The position numbers and the translations under genes are program-made. 64,000 nucleotides of DNA from an uncultured Sterolibacteriaceae bacterium (GTDB taxonomy: Bacteria; Pseudomonadota; Gammaproteobacteria; Burkholderiales; Rhodocyclaceae): NCBI GenBank assembly GCA_937888595.1, contig CALARK010000008.1:124001-188000 (forward strand), written 5' to 3'. Position 1 is the stretch's first letter; the number at the start of each line of letters is the position of its first letter. Positions 16,820 to 23,872 of this stretch are shown in pieces. The notes beneath the pieces were generated by a model. The model did no database searches. It had not been told where the DNA came from and saw only the letters and a program-made list of their open reading frames with translations.

Positions 16820-18573
16820 ACGAACATCTGCTCGCCGGCCTGTCGCTCGACTTCAACCGGCAGATCGTCAACCTGCTGGACTCGCTGTCGGCGCTTTCGG
16901 CGCTGGGCAACCTGAGGGTCGGCCAGGGTGACGAAAGCGCCCTGCTCAAGGAGGCCCTGGCGGCACTGATGTCGAACCAGGACATGGAGCGCTGCTCCGT
17001 CTTCCTGTTCGACGAGGACGAGGAACTGCTGACCTGCGCCGCCGGCCTCGACTGGAACGAAATGCTGCGCGGAGCGACGGACGAGCCGGCCACGCCGCGG
17101 CGTTCTCCGCGTCACTTCCGGCGCGGCGAGGGGGTCGTCGGCGAGGCGGCCGCGCGCGCCGCCATGGTGCATTGCCCGTCGTGCCACGACGATCCACGCT
17201 TCGCGCATGACGGCACGGTGGTCGCGGGTTCCCTGCTCAGCGTGCCGATCGTTTTCGAGCAGCGCGTCCTCGGCGTGCTCAACGTGTTCCACCCCCGGCC
17301 GGGGTTCTTCGACCTGTGGCACGAACATCTGCTGCAGCTGTTCGCGCAGTCGCTCGGCCGGCTGCTCGTCAATCACCGGCTGACGCAGCGTCTGCATGAC
17401 GCGGTGACGTCCAAGTCGGCCGAAATCGAACGCCAGAGGAACTTCGTCCAGTCGGTGCTCGACAGCGCGCCCGAGCCGATGATGGTGATCGGCCGCGACT
17501 ATCGCATCCTGATGGCCAATCGGTCGGCGCGCGCGAATGCACCATCGATCGGCCGCGACGCGACCTGCTACCGTATCTCCCATCATCGCGACACGCCCTG
17601 CGACGGCAACGAACACCCCTGCCCGCTGCAACGCGTGATCGCCGGGGAACATGCCGTCAGCGTCGTGCATGAGCACCGCGATGCCAATGGCCAGCCGCGT
17701 CTGTACGAACTGCAGGCTTCGGCGCTGCACGATGCGCACGGTACGATCATCGGCATCATCGAGAGTTCGCACGACATCACCGAGCGTGCCCGCCTGCAGG
17801 CCGAGCTGCAAACGGCCAACGAGCGCCTGCAGGAGGCCCAGCGCATCGCGCGCACCGGCAGCTGGGAGCGGGACTTCGCGACAGACCGGATGAGCTGTTC
17901 GGCCCAGATGGCCGAAATCTGCGGCTTTCCCGCCATCGCGCGCGAATGCGGCTTCGCCGATTTCGTCCAGCTGGTCCATCCCGACGACCGGGAGCATTTC
18001 GTCGCTGGCTACGCGATGGCGGTACGCCTGGGGCGCCAGTTCGAAAGCACCCACCGCCTGCATACGCCGGACGGCATGACGACCTATGTCCGTACCAGCT
18101 GCGAAACGTTCCTGGATGGCGCGGGACGGCCGCTACGTTCGCAGGGCACGACGCAGGACGTGACGATGCAAAGCCTGGCCGAGCTGTCGTTGCGCGAAAG
18201 CGAGGAACGCTTCCGCACCATCGCCGACTACACCTACGACTGGGAATACTGGGAAGGACTGCGCGGCGAGATCCTCTACTGCTCGCCCTCCTGCGAGAAA
18301 ATCACCGGCTACTCCGTCAATGATTTCGTCGCCCGGCCCGCCCTGATCTACGACATCATCCACCCCGAAGACCGGCACCTGATGGATGCGCATCGCCACG
18401 ATCTCGGCCACGAGGACAGCGCCACCGTCACCTTCCGCATCGTCCGGCGCGACGGGTCGCTCCGCTGGATCGCCCACGGCTGCCGCCAGGTGATCGGCAG
18501 GGATGGCGAATACAAGGGGCGGCGCACCAGCAATCGCGACGTCACCGAATTCGTGGGGCAGAAGTCGCCATGA
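16816..18573 (+). CDS. GAF-PAS-PAS-PAS sensor protein without output domain
   Basis: 585 residues, soluble. N-terminal GAF domain (about residues 40-195, LLKEALAALMSNQDMERCSVFLFDEDEELLTCAAG), a short helix linker, then three PAS modules: about 210-330 (SVLDSAPEPMMVIGRDYRILMANRSA), about 340-450 (RIARTGSWERDFATDRM) and about 455-580 (FRTIADYTYDWEYWEG to RRTSNRDVTEF). No GGDEF, EAL, histidine kinase or other output follows; the protein ends QKSP directly after the last PAS domain. The first PAS carries a Cys/His cluster, TCYRISHHRDTPC-x5-HPCPL. It probably signals through the coupled HDOD protein (inference). Start set at ATG 16816; the longer frame upstream overlaps the HDOD gene. Confidence 0.88.
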   Translation: MNEHLLAGLSLDFNRQIVNLLDSLSALSALGNLRVGQGDESALLKEALAALMSNQDMERCSVFLFDEDEELLTCAAGLDWNEMLRGATDEPATPRRSPRHFRRGEGVVGEAAARAAMVHCPSCHDDPRFAHDGTVVAGSLLSVPIVFEQRVLGVLNVFHPRPGFFDLWHEHLLQLFAQSLGRLLVNHRLTQRLHDAVTSKSAEIERQRNFVQSVLDSAPEPMMVIGRDYRILMANRSARANAPSIGRDATCYRISHHRDTPCDGNEHPCPLQRVIAGEHAVSVVHEHRDANGQPRLYELQASALHDAHGTIIGIIESSHDITERARLQAELQTANERLQEAQRIARTGSWERDFATDRMSCSAQMAEICGFPAIARECGFADFVQLVHPDDREHFVAGYAMAVRLGRQFESTHRLHTPDGMTTYVRTSCETFLDGAGRPLRSQGTTQDVTMQSLAELSLRESEERFRTIADYTYDWEYWEGLRGEILYCSPSCEKITGYSVNDFVARPALIYDIIHPEDRHLMDAHRHDLGHEDSATVTFRIVRRDGSLRWIAHGCRQVIGRDGEYKGRRTSNRDVTEFVGQKSP

Positions 18574-18580
18574 CGCCCCC

Positions 18581-18601
18581 GTCTCGCCAGCGCCGACTTT
18601 T
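18581..18601 (+). repeat. Dispersed repeat between the sensor gene and recG
   Basis: GTCTCGCCAGCGCCGACTTT plus T, one mismatch to the consensus. It fills most of the 39-bp gap between two convergent stop codons, 7 bp after the sensor stop. Confidence 0.85.
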
Positions 18602-18612
18602 CAGCCCGCTGT

Positions 18613-20655
18613 TCACGCTTTGAGCAGCTCGGTCCGCCCGCCGAGCCAGCGCTGCAGATGGCGCGCCGCCAGTGCGGGCCACGCCGAGAGCATCTCCTCG
18701 GCCGTGCTGCGTGCGGTTTCGACCAGCCCCGAATCCTCCAGGTCGGCGAAGCGCAGCAGCGGCAGGCCGCTCTGCCGCGCGCCGACGAATTCGCCCGGGC
18801 CGCGCAAGTGCAGGTCCTGGCGCGCGATCTCGAAGCCGTCGGCGTTCTCGTAGATGATCTTGAGCCGCGCCCGCGCCGTCTCGGACAAGGGCTGCTCGAA
18901 CAGCAGGATGCAGGCGGACTCGGCGGCACCGCGCCCGACCCGGCCACGCAGCTGGTGCAGCTGGGCGAGGCCGAAGCGCTCGGCGTGCTCGATCACCATC
19001 AGGCTGGCGTTGGGCACGTCGACGCCGACCTCGATCACCGTCGTCGCCACCAGCAGCTGGATCTCGTTCTTCACGAAGCCGGCCATCACCGCGGCCTTCT
19101 CGTCAGTCTTGAGGCGGCCATGCACGAGACCGACGGTCAGTTCGGGCAGCTCGGCCGACAGATGTTCGAAGGTTTCCTGCGCGGTCTTGAGCTGCAGCGC
19201 TTCCGATTCCTCGATCAGGGGGCAGACCCAGTAGGCCTGCCGGCCGACACGGCACAACTCCCGCACGCGCTCGACGATCTCGTCGCGCCGGGCGGCACCG
19301 ACCAGCTTCGTGACGACCGGCGTCCGGCCAGGCGGCAGTTCGTCGATTACGGAAACGTCGAGGTCGGCGTAACAGCTCATCGCCAGGGTACGCGGGATCG
19401 GCGTCGCCGACATCGCCAGCTGATGACTTTGCATGCCTTTCTGCTTGAGCGCCAGGCGCTGCCGTACGCCGAAACGGTGCTGCTCGTCGACGATCGCCAG
19501 CCCGAGCCGCATGAATTCGACGTTGTCCTCGATCAGCGCATGCGTGCCCACGGCCAGCGCCGTCTCGCCGGAACCGACTTTTTCGATCGCGGCCTGCTTG
19601 TCCTTCTTCTTCAGGCTGCCCGAAAGCCAGGCGACCTGGATGCCGAGCGGCGCCAGCCAGGCTACGAGCTTGCGGTAGTGCTGCTCGGCGAGGATCTCGG
19701 TCGGTGCCATCAGGGCCGCCTGATGCCCCGCCTCGACGGCGCGCAGCATCGCCAGCGCCGCGATGACGGTCTTGCCGCTGCCGACATCGCCCTGCAGCAG
19801 GCGCTGCATGGGATGCGGCTGGGCGAGATCGTTTTCGATTTCTGCCCACACCCGCTGCTGGGCGGAGGTCAGGGCGAACGGCAATTGCGCCCGCAGGCGT
19901 TGCGTGAGGCTGCCGTCGCCGGCCAGCACCGGCGCTCCGCGCGCACGCCGCGCAGCATAGGCCTGACGCAGGGAAATCTGCTGCGCGAGCAGTTCGTCGA
20001 AGGCAATGCGATGCCAGTAGGGCCGCTGCCAGTGTGCCAGCGCCTCGGCGTCGAAGCCCGGTGGCGGCGCGTGGAGCGCCCGCACGCTCGCATCGAACGC
20101 TTCCAGCCCGAGCCGTCCGACCAGCGCGGGCGGCAGGCTTTCAGACAGGTCGGCTTCCGCAAGCGCGCGGACGATCAGCTTGCGCAGCGTGGCCTGGCCC
20201 AGCCCGGCCGTGGTCGGATAGACCGGAGTCAGCGCGGTCGGCAGGCGCTCGCTTTCCGGGTCGTCGTGCAACACGCGCAAGCGCGGATGAATGATCTCGC
20301 TGCCCCAGAAGCCCCCGCGCACCTCGCCGAAGATGCGCAGCCGCGCGCCTGGCTGCAGCACCTTCTGCTGGCTCGGGTAGAAGTTGAGGAAACGCAGGAC
20401 GAGTTCCCCGCTGTCATCCGCGACGCGGCAGACCAGCTGCCGCTTGGGGCGATAGGCGATCTCGGTGGAAACGACGGCGACATCGAATTGTGACGTCGCT
20501 CCGGGCACGGCCGCGGCGATCGGCGTGATGCGCGTCTCGTCCTCGAAGCGCAGCGGCAGGTGCAAAACGAGATCGGCCTGCGTCAGCAGGCCGAGCGTCT
20601 TGAGTTTCCCGGCGACGACGGGCGTCGCCCCGGGAATGCGACCTTCGTCAGCCAA
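18613..20655 (-). CDS. recG: ATP-dependent DNA helicase RecG
   Basis: 680 residues, normal RecG length. It remodels stalled replication forks and branch-migrates junctions. N-terminal wedge with LVLHLPLRFEDETRI and an OB fold; Walker A GDVGSGKT near residue 288, DEQH near 388, SATPIPRTLAM, and the C-terminal helicase motif QLRGRVGRG. I use the TTG start at 20655, whose codons overlap the ridA stop; no in-frame ATG gives a full wedge domain. KVGSGETALAVGTHAL is encoded in part by a diverged form of the dispersed repeat. Confidence 0.96.
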   Translation of the reverse strand: MADEGRIPGATPVVAGKLKTLGLLTQADLVLHLPLRFEDETRITPIAAAVPGATSQFDVAVVSTEIAYRPKRQLVCRVADDSGELVLRFLNFYPSQQKVLQPGARLRIFGEVRGGFWGSEIIHPRLRVLHDDPESERLPTALTPVYPTTAGLGQATLRKLIVRALAEADLSESLPPALVGRLGLEAFDASVRALHAPPPGFDAEALAHWQRPYWHRIAFDELLAQQISLRQAYAARRARGAPVLAGDGSLTQRLRAQLPFALTSAQQRVWAEIENDLAQPHPMQRLLQGDVGSGKTVIAALAMLRAVEAGHQAALMAPTEILAEQHYRKLVAWLAPLGIQVAWLSGSLKKKDKQAAIEKVGSGETALAVGTHALIEDNVEFMRLGLAIVDEQHRFGVRQRLALKQKGMQSHQLAMSATPIPRTLAMSCYADLDVSVIDELPPGRTPVVTKLVGAARRDEIVERVRELCRVGRQAYWVCPLIEESEALQLKTAQETFEHLSAELPELTVGLVHGRLKTDEKAAVMAGFVKNEIQLLVATTVIEVGVDVPNASLMVIEHAERFGLAQLHQLRGRVGRGAAESACILLFEQPLSETARARLKIIYENADGFEIARQDLHLRGPGEFVGARQSGLPLLRFADLEDSGLVETARSTAEEMLSAWPALAARHLQRWLGGRTELLKA
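19562..19583 (+). repeat. Diverged copy of the dispersed repeat inside recG
   Basis: GTCTCGCCGGAACCGACTTT plus TT, three mismatches to the consensus. It encodes EKVGSGETA just before the conserved VGTHAL of RecG, where other RecG proteins have a similar (A)SGE segment of the same length, so it may be native sequence. Confidence 0.45.
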
Positions 20656-21028
20656 CGACCAGGACGGCGTCGGCTTCGACGAGCGCGCCGCGCGGCAGTT
20701 CTTTCACGCCGACGGCGGCGCGTGCCGGGTAAGGTTGGTTGAAGTATTTCGCCATCGTCTCGTTGACCTTGGCGAAATTGGCGAGGTCCGTGAGGTAGAT
20801 GTTCACTTTCACGGCGGCATCGAGCGTGGTGCCGGCAGCGGCGGCCACCGCCTTCAGGTTCTCGAAGACGCGCACGATCTGCGCGTCGATGCCTTCGACC
20901 ATCGCCATGGTGGCCGGATCGAGGCCGATCTGGCCGGACATGTAGACGGTATCGCCAACCTTCACGGCCTGCGAATAGGTACCGATGGCGGCGGGGGCGG
21001 CGGGTGTGCTGATGATCTGGCGCGGCAT
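20648..21028 (-). CDS. ridA: RidA family reactive intermediate deaminase
   Basis: 126 residues, the normal RidA length. It hydrolyses reactive enamine/imine intermediates from PLP enzymes. Family marks: PAAIGTYSQAVKVGDTVYMSGQIG near the N terminus, the conserved Arg in YPARAAVGV, and the end LVEADAVLVVG with the catalytic-site Glu. Starts 3 bp after fliW and overlaps recG's start by 8 bp, placing it mid-operon. Confidence 0.93.
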   Translation of the reverse strand: MPRQIISTPAAPAAIGTYSQAVKVGDTVYMSGQIGLDPATMAMVEGIDAQIVRVFENLKAVAAAAGTTLDAAVKVNIYLTDLANFAKVNETMAKYFNQPYPARAAVGVKELPRGALVEADAVLVVG

Positions 21029-21031
21029 GGA

Positions 21032-21469
21032 TTACTCCGGAGACTTGAGGGTGACCTGATAGTTCAGGCGGGAGAAGACGTGTTGGATGCCGCGGCGCGT
21101 GCGCAGGTTCAGCACTAGGGGCGCCTTGAGATTGGCGCGCAACCCGCTGCTTTCCTTGACCAGCATGACCACCACGGCCGCCTCGCCCGGATCGGCCAGG
21201 TCGAGCGCGGCGGCTTCCTCGTCGGACAGGCTGATCTCGTAGTTGAAACCGAACAGGGCCGGATCGGCGATGCTGAAGGCGACAGCGGCATCGTCGAGCG
21301 ACTGCAGGATGAAGTAGCGCGGGACGTCATCGCCCTCCGCCGCATCCGGGTGATACAGGGTGTAGCGGCGGCAGGCCTCGAAACCGGGCAGGCCGTTGGG
21401 AAACTCGATGATGCGTTCGGGATCGACCGACAGCGTGCCAGAACGAGGGGCGGCGATGTTCATGTTCAT
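21032..21469 (-). CDS. fliW: Flagellar assembly factor FliW
   Basis: 145 residues. IIEFPNGLPGFEACRRYTL near residues 20-38 and FGFNYEISLSDEEAAAL are typical of FliW. In other bacteria FliW binds flagellin and CsrA, linking flagellin export to translation control; this is knowledge of the family. No flagellin or csrA gene is in the window. It lies between the SPOR-domain gene (4 bp before) and ridA. Confidence 0.92.
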   Translation of the reverse strand: MNMNIAAPRSGTLSVDPERIIEFPNGLPGFEACRRYTLYHPDAAEGDDVPRYFILQSLDDAAVAFSIADPALFGFNYEISLSDEEAAALDLADPGEAAVVVMLVKESSGLRANLKAPLVLNLRTRRGIQHVFSRLNYQVTLKSPE

Positions 21470-21473
21470 GGGA

Positions 21474-22202
21474 TTATCTCCTCACCAGCAGGCCGTCGTC
21501 GATGCCGAGGCTCTTGAGCTTGGCGCGTACCGCATCGGCCTCGGCACGCGAAGCGAAGGGGCCGACCTGCACGCGCGATTCGATCTGGGCCGGGATGCCG
21601 GCGGCCTGCAGCTTGGCGACCAGTTCCTCGGCATTCGCATGGTTGCCGAAGACGCCGACCTGGACGAGGAAGCGTCGTGCCGTCTCCGCCGCACGCGCCA
21701 GCGGACGGGAGGCCGGGGCATGGGCCGGAGCGGTCCGTTCGGGGATAGCGCGCGCGATCTCGCGTGCGGCATCCGCCTTGGCCGGCGCCGCGACAGGCTC
21801 GACCGGCTTCATGGCGGCCTGCCGCGCCGTGGCCGGCACCGTCAGCGGCTTGGCGGCCTTCGCCGGCTTGTCGACCGGGGGCGGGGCGAGCGCCGTCTCG
21901 GTACGTTCGGGAACGGCCGCTTCGGTCTTGGCCGCCGCGACCTCTACGTCGGGTTTGGCCTCGGCCAACTTTTCTTCCACCGCGGGGGGAGGCTCCGCAG
22001 GTGCAGCCGCCATGGGAGGCATGACCGGGGTCTGCGGCTTGTTCAGGGAATCGTAGACCGCCAGGCCGCCCAGCAGGCCGACAATGGCCACGCCGGCGAC
22101 GGCGATGCGCGACAACAGGCGCTTTCTCAGGGCATCGTCGTCTTCAGCCGGCATGCCTTCCGCCGAATACGTCGAATCCTCCGGGGTTTCCATCTGCGCC
22201 AT
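21474..22202 (-). CDS. SPOR-domain membrane protein
   Basis: 242 residues; start ATG 22202 chosen for the AAGGAG six bases upstream. A cytoplasmic N terminus is followed by one membrane helix (about residues 35-55, IAVAGVAIVGLLGGLAVYD), a long Ala/Pro/Lys-rich periplasmic linker, and a C-terminal SPOR domain (about 168-240, RFLVQVGVFGNHANAEELVAKLQ to AKLKSLGIDDGLLV) that binds denuded peptidoglycan glycans. Its 5' end overlaps the DUF2802 gene by 59 bp. Likely septal or cell-wall role, inferred from the domain. Confidence 0.88.
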   Translation of the reverse strand: MAQMETPEDSTYSAEGMPAEDDDALRKRLLSRIAVAGVAIVGLLGGLAVYDSLNKPQTPVMPPMAAAPAEPPPAVEEKLAEAKPDVEVAAAKTEAAVPERTETALAPPPVDKPAKAAKPLTVPATARQAAMKPVEPVAAPAKADAAREIARAIPERTAPAHAPASRPLARAAETARRFLVQVGVFGNHANAEELVAKLQAAGIPAQIESRVQVGPFASRAEADAVRAKLKSLGIDDGLLVRR

Positions 22203-22851
22203 GTTCCTCTCCTTCATCAAGATTCTGCTGGCTGCGGCTCAGGGCTTGCACCAGTTCCGCCTCGGCAAGCGAAATGCCGAGGCGATCGGCCACGTCCTGC
22301 GCGCTACAACCGCGCTGGGCGAGTTCCATCGCCTCCGCATACTGCGGGGAGACGCGTCTTGCCGTGCGCATCTCCTCCATTTCCCTGCGCATGCGCTCCA
22401 TTTCGTCGCGCATGTGCTGTATCTCCGTCTCGACATCCGAGCGTGCCAGATGCTCGGCGAGCGCTTCCCCGAAGCCGCCCTGCCGGGGCGCCCCCCCCCC
22501 TCTGGCTGGCCGGTCTGCTGATGTCTCCTCCCCGGCTGTTTCACCAAACAGGTCCTTGACATCGTCCCACTCGAAAGTCGGTGCCGGCGGGACGGTGAAA
22601 TTTTGCGGTGCGGCCTCTTCCACCTCGTCCGCATAGGTGGTGATGGCGACAGCCGGCGGGATTCCTGGCTCCGTGCTCCGCTCGCGCTCCGGCGTGGCTG
22701 TCGCCACCGGTTCGGCGTACTCGACTGGAAGCGGCGATGATCTTTCCGATCGGCGATTGCGCCCAACCCGCGTCAGCCGGATCAGCAGGACGACGAGATA
22801 GATCGCTGCCAATACCAGCAGGACGAGAAGGATGTCGCGCAGACCGGGCAT
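22144..22851 (-). CDS. DUF2802 protein with N-terminal membrane anchor
   Basis: 235 residues. One membrane helix at the N terminus (LRDILLVLLVLAAIYLVVLLI), a low-complexity linker, a charged helix likely to form a coiled coil (ETEIQHMRDEMERMRREMEEM), and a C-terminal helix-turn-helix-like DUF2802 region (QYAEAMELAQRGCSAQDVADRLGISLAEAELV). Function unknown; the domain is often found near motility genes, and fliW is two genes on. VPPAPTF in the linker comes from a copy of the dispersed repeat, and the GGG following ADRPAR is encoded in a run of ten G. Confidence 0.85.
   Translation of the reverse strand: MPGLRDILLVLLVLAAIYLVVLLIRLTRVGRNRRSERSSPLPVEYAEPVATATPERERSTEPGIPPAVAITTYADEVEEAAPQNFTVPPAPTFEWDDVKDLFGETAGEETSADRPARGGGAPRQGGFGEALAEHLARSDVETEIQHMRDEMERMRREMEEMRTARRVSPQYAEAMELAQRGCSAQDVADRLGISLAEAELVQALSRSQQNLDEGEEHGADGNPGGFDVFGGRHAG
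22491..22500 (-). repeat. Homopolymer of ten G (minus strand) in the DUF2802 gene
   Basis: Ten consecutive C on the plus strand. The reading frame is intact with ten: sensible sequence continues on both sides. A gain or loss of one base would shift the frame before the coiled coil and DUF2802 domain. Confidence 0.9.
22574..22595 (-). repeat. Dispersed repeat inside the DUF2802 gene
   Basis: AAAGTCGGTGCCGGCGGGAC plus GG, one mismatch to the reverse complement of the consensus. In frame, encoding VPPAPTF in the low-complexity linker. Confidence 0.85.
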
Positions 22852-23199
22852 GTTGGTGTCGAATGCGGGTTTCCGTCACCCGGCGACGCACATGACAGGA
22901 ACGGTTCGGAAGGACGGAGGGTTCACGCTGGGGGCAGTCCGTGATCAGGGTAGTCTCCCGATCATATCCGTCCGGCAATTTATGCAAAAAGACGAGGAGA
23001 GATCGGTTTTCGTCATGTTTCTGCCCGAAAATACGATTAATTCAGCTATGACGAAACCGAACCCCTTGAATTTCCGGCCTCTTCCCCCATGTCAAATCCG
23101 GTTACAAACTTCCCGGATCGGGTCGGGAACCCGCCAGCCTCGTGTCTGTCACAAGGTTTCGCACATGCTGTGCAACCCGTTCAATCGAAGGATATTTCA
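22852..23199. other. Gap between the DUF2802 gene and a small ORF
   Basis: 348 bp of lower GC than the flanks, between divergent genes. No convincing coding region. It contains an imperfect inverted repeat (23003-23016 with 23048-23060) that could be an operator. I see no promoter close to consensus. Confidence 0.6.
23003..23060. repeat. Inverted repeat in a divergent intergenic region
   Basis: TCGGTTTTCGTCAT (23003-23016) pairs with ATGACGAAACCGA (23048-23060) with a single bulged T and a 31-base spacer. The spacing is long for a terminator and no T run follows. Confidence 0.6.
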
Positions 23200-23403
23200 A
23201 TGAAGATCAGGCCGCTATCGCTCATCGAAGTTCTGCAACCCCGGGCATTCAGCAATACCCCGGAACGTGCACGCGTCACGCGCACGATCGTGCAGCCCGA
23301 GATCGACGCCTTCGAGCAGATGGAAGCGGGCAGTCCTCAAGTCAAGTCGGCGCTGGGCGGACGGCGTCCGACGGACATTGCTTCCCAGCTCGCCGGGGCC
23401 TGA
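23200..23403 (+). CDS. Small protein of unknown function
   Basis: 67 residues, MKIRPLSLIEVLQPRAFSNT to IASQLAGA. The ATG at 23200 has AAGGA eight bases upstream; an earlier ATG at 23089 lacks one. Soluble, mostly charged. Near the C terminus VKSALGGRR is encoded by sequence close to the dispersed repeat (as in KSALAGRR at the end of the oxidoreductase). I recognise no family; coding status rests on the ribosome binding site and the uninterrupted frame. Confidence 0.5.
   Translation: MKIRPLSLIEVLQPRAFSNTPERARVTRTIVQPEIDAFEQMEAGSPQVKSALGGRRPTDIASQLAGA
23344..23364 (-). repeat. Diverged copy of the dispersed repeat in a small ORF
   Basis: AAGTCGGCGCTGGGCGGACGG differs from AAGTCGGCGCTGGCGGGACGG at two adjacent-region bases (a shifted C). 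Could be a decayed copy. Confidence 0.45.
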
Positions 23404-23416
23404 CCGCCCGCCCCGC

Positions 23417-23830
23417 TCATTCCGGTGCGGGCACTTCCCTTTTGCTGCCGTCGGGATTGAGGCAAACGTAAGTCAGGGTCGCCTCGGTGACCTTGACGAC
23501 GATCGGGTGGGCCGGATTGCGCTCGGCGAAGACCTGCACATCGACCGTGATCGACGTGCGGCCGGTATTCACGATGGCGGCGTAGAAGCTGACCACGTCC
23601 CCGACCGAAATCGGCTGTTTGAACAAGAAGGAATTCACTGCGACGGTGGCGATGCGGCCCCGTGCCCGCCGCATCGCCGGTATGGCGCCGGCGATGTCGA
23701 CCTGGGCCATCACCCAGCCGCCGAAAACGTCACCGGCCGCATTCACGTCGGCCGGCATCGGCATGACCCGCAGGACGGGTTCCTGCCCGGGCATCGAAAC
23801 TCCGCCATGATCATGCGCATGTGCATTCAT
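23417..23830 (-). CDS. Acyl-CoA thioesterase, YciA-like hotdog fold
   Basis: 137 residues from ATG 23830; the longer upstream frame has no family resemblance. PMPADVNAAGDVFGGWVMAQVDIAGAIPA is the hallmark of the YciA/BFIT hotdog thioesterases, with the catalytic Asp in GDVFGGW region. FKQPISVGDVVSFYAAIVNTGRTSI follows. It hydrolyses acyl-CoAs; chain length cannot be told. Convergent with the small ORF and divergent from the ABC exporter 42 bp away. Confidence 0.9.
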   Translation of the reverse strand: MNAHAHDHGGVSMPGQEPVLRVMPMPADVNAAGDVFGGWVMAQVDIAGAIPAMRRARGRIATVAVNSFLFKQPISVGDVVSFYAAIVNTGRTSITVDVQVFAERNPAHPIVVKVTEATLTYVCLNPDGSKREVPAPE

Positions 23831-23872
23831 GGCCCGATCATAGCGCAGCCGCGCCACTGCTAGAATTTTCGT

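Noticed and set aside
17163..17190. CPSCH in the GAF domain, a possible haem c motif
   Set aside because: The protein has no signal peptide or anchor, so it is cytoplasmic, where c-type haem is not attached; a single C-x2-C-H can occur by chance.
22144..22202. 59-bp overlap of the DUF2802 and SPOR genes as a frameshift
   Set aside because: Both frames read well up to and past the overlap start; the last ~20 residues of the DUF2802 protein are simply non-conserved, and the SPOR start has a good ribosome binding site.
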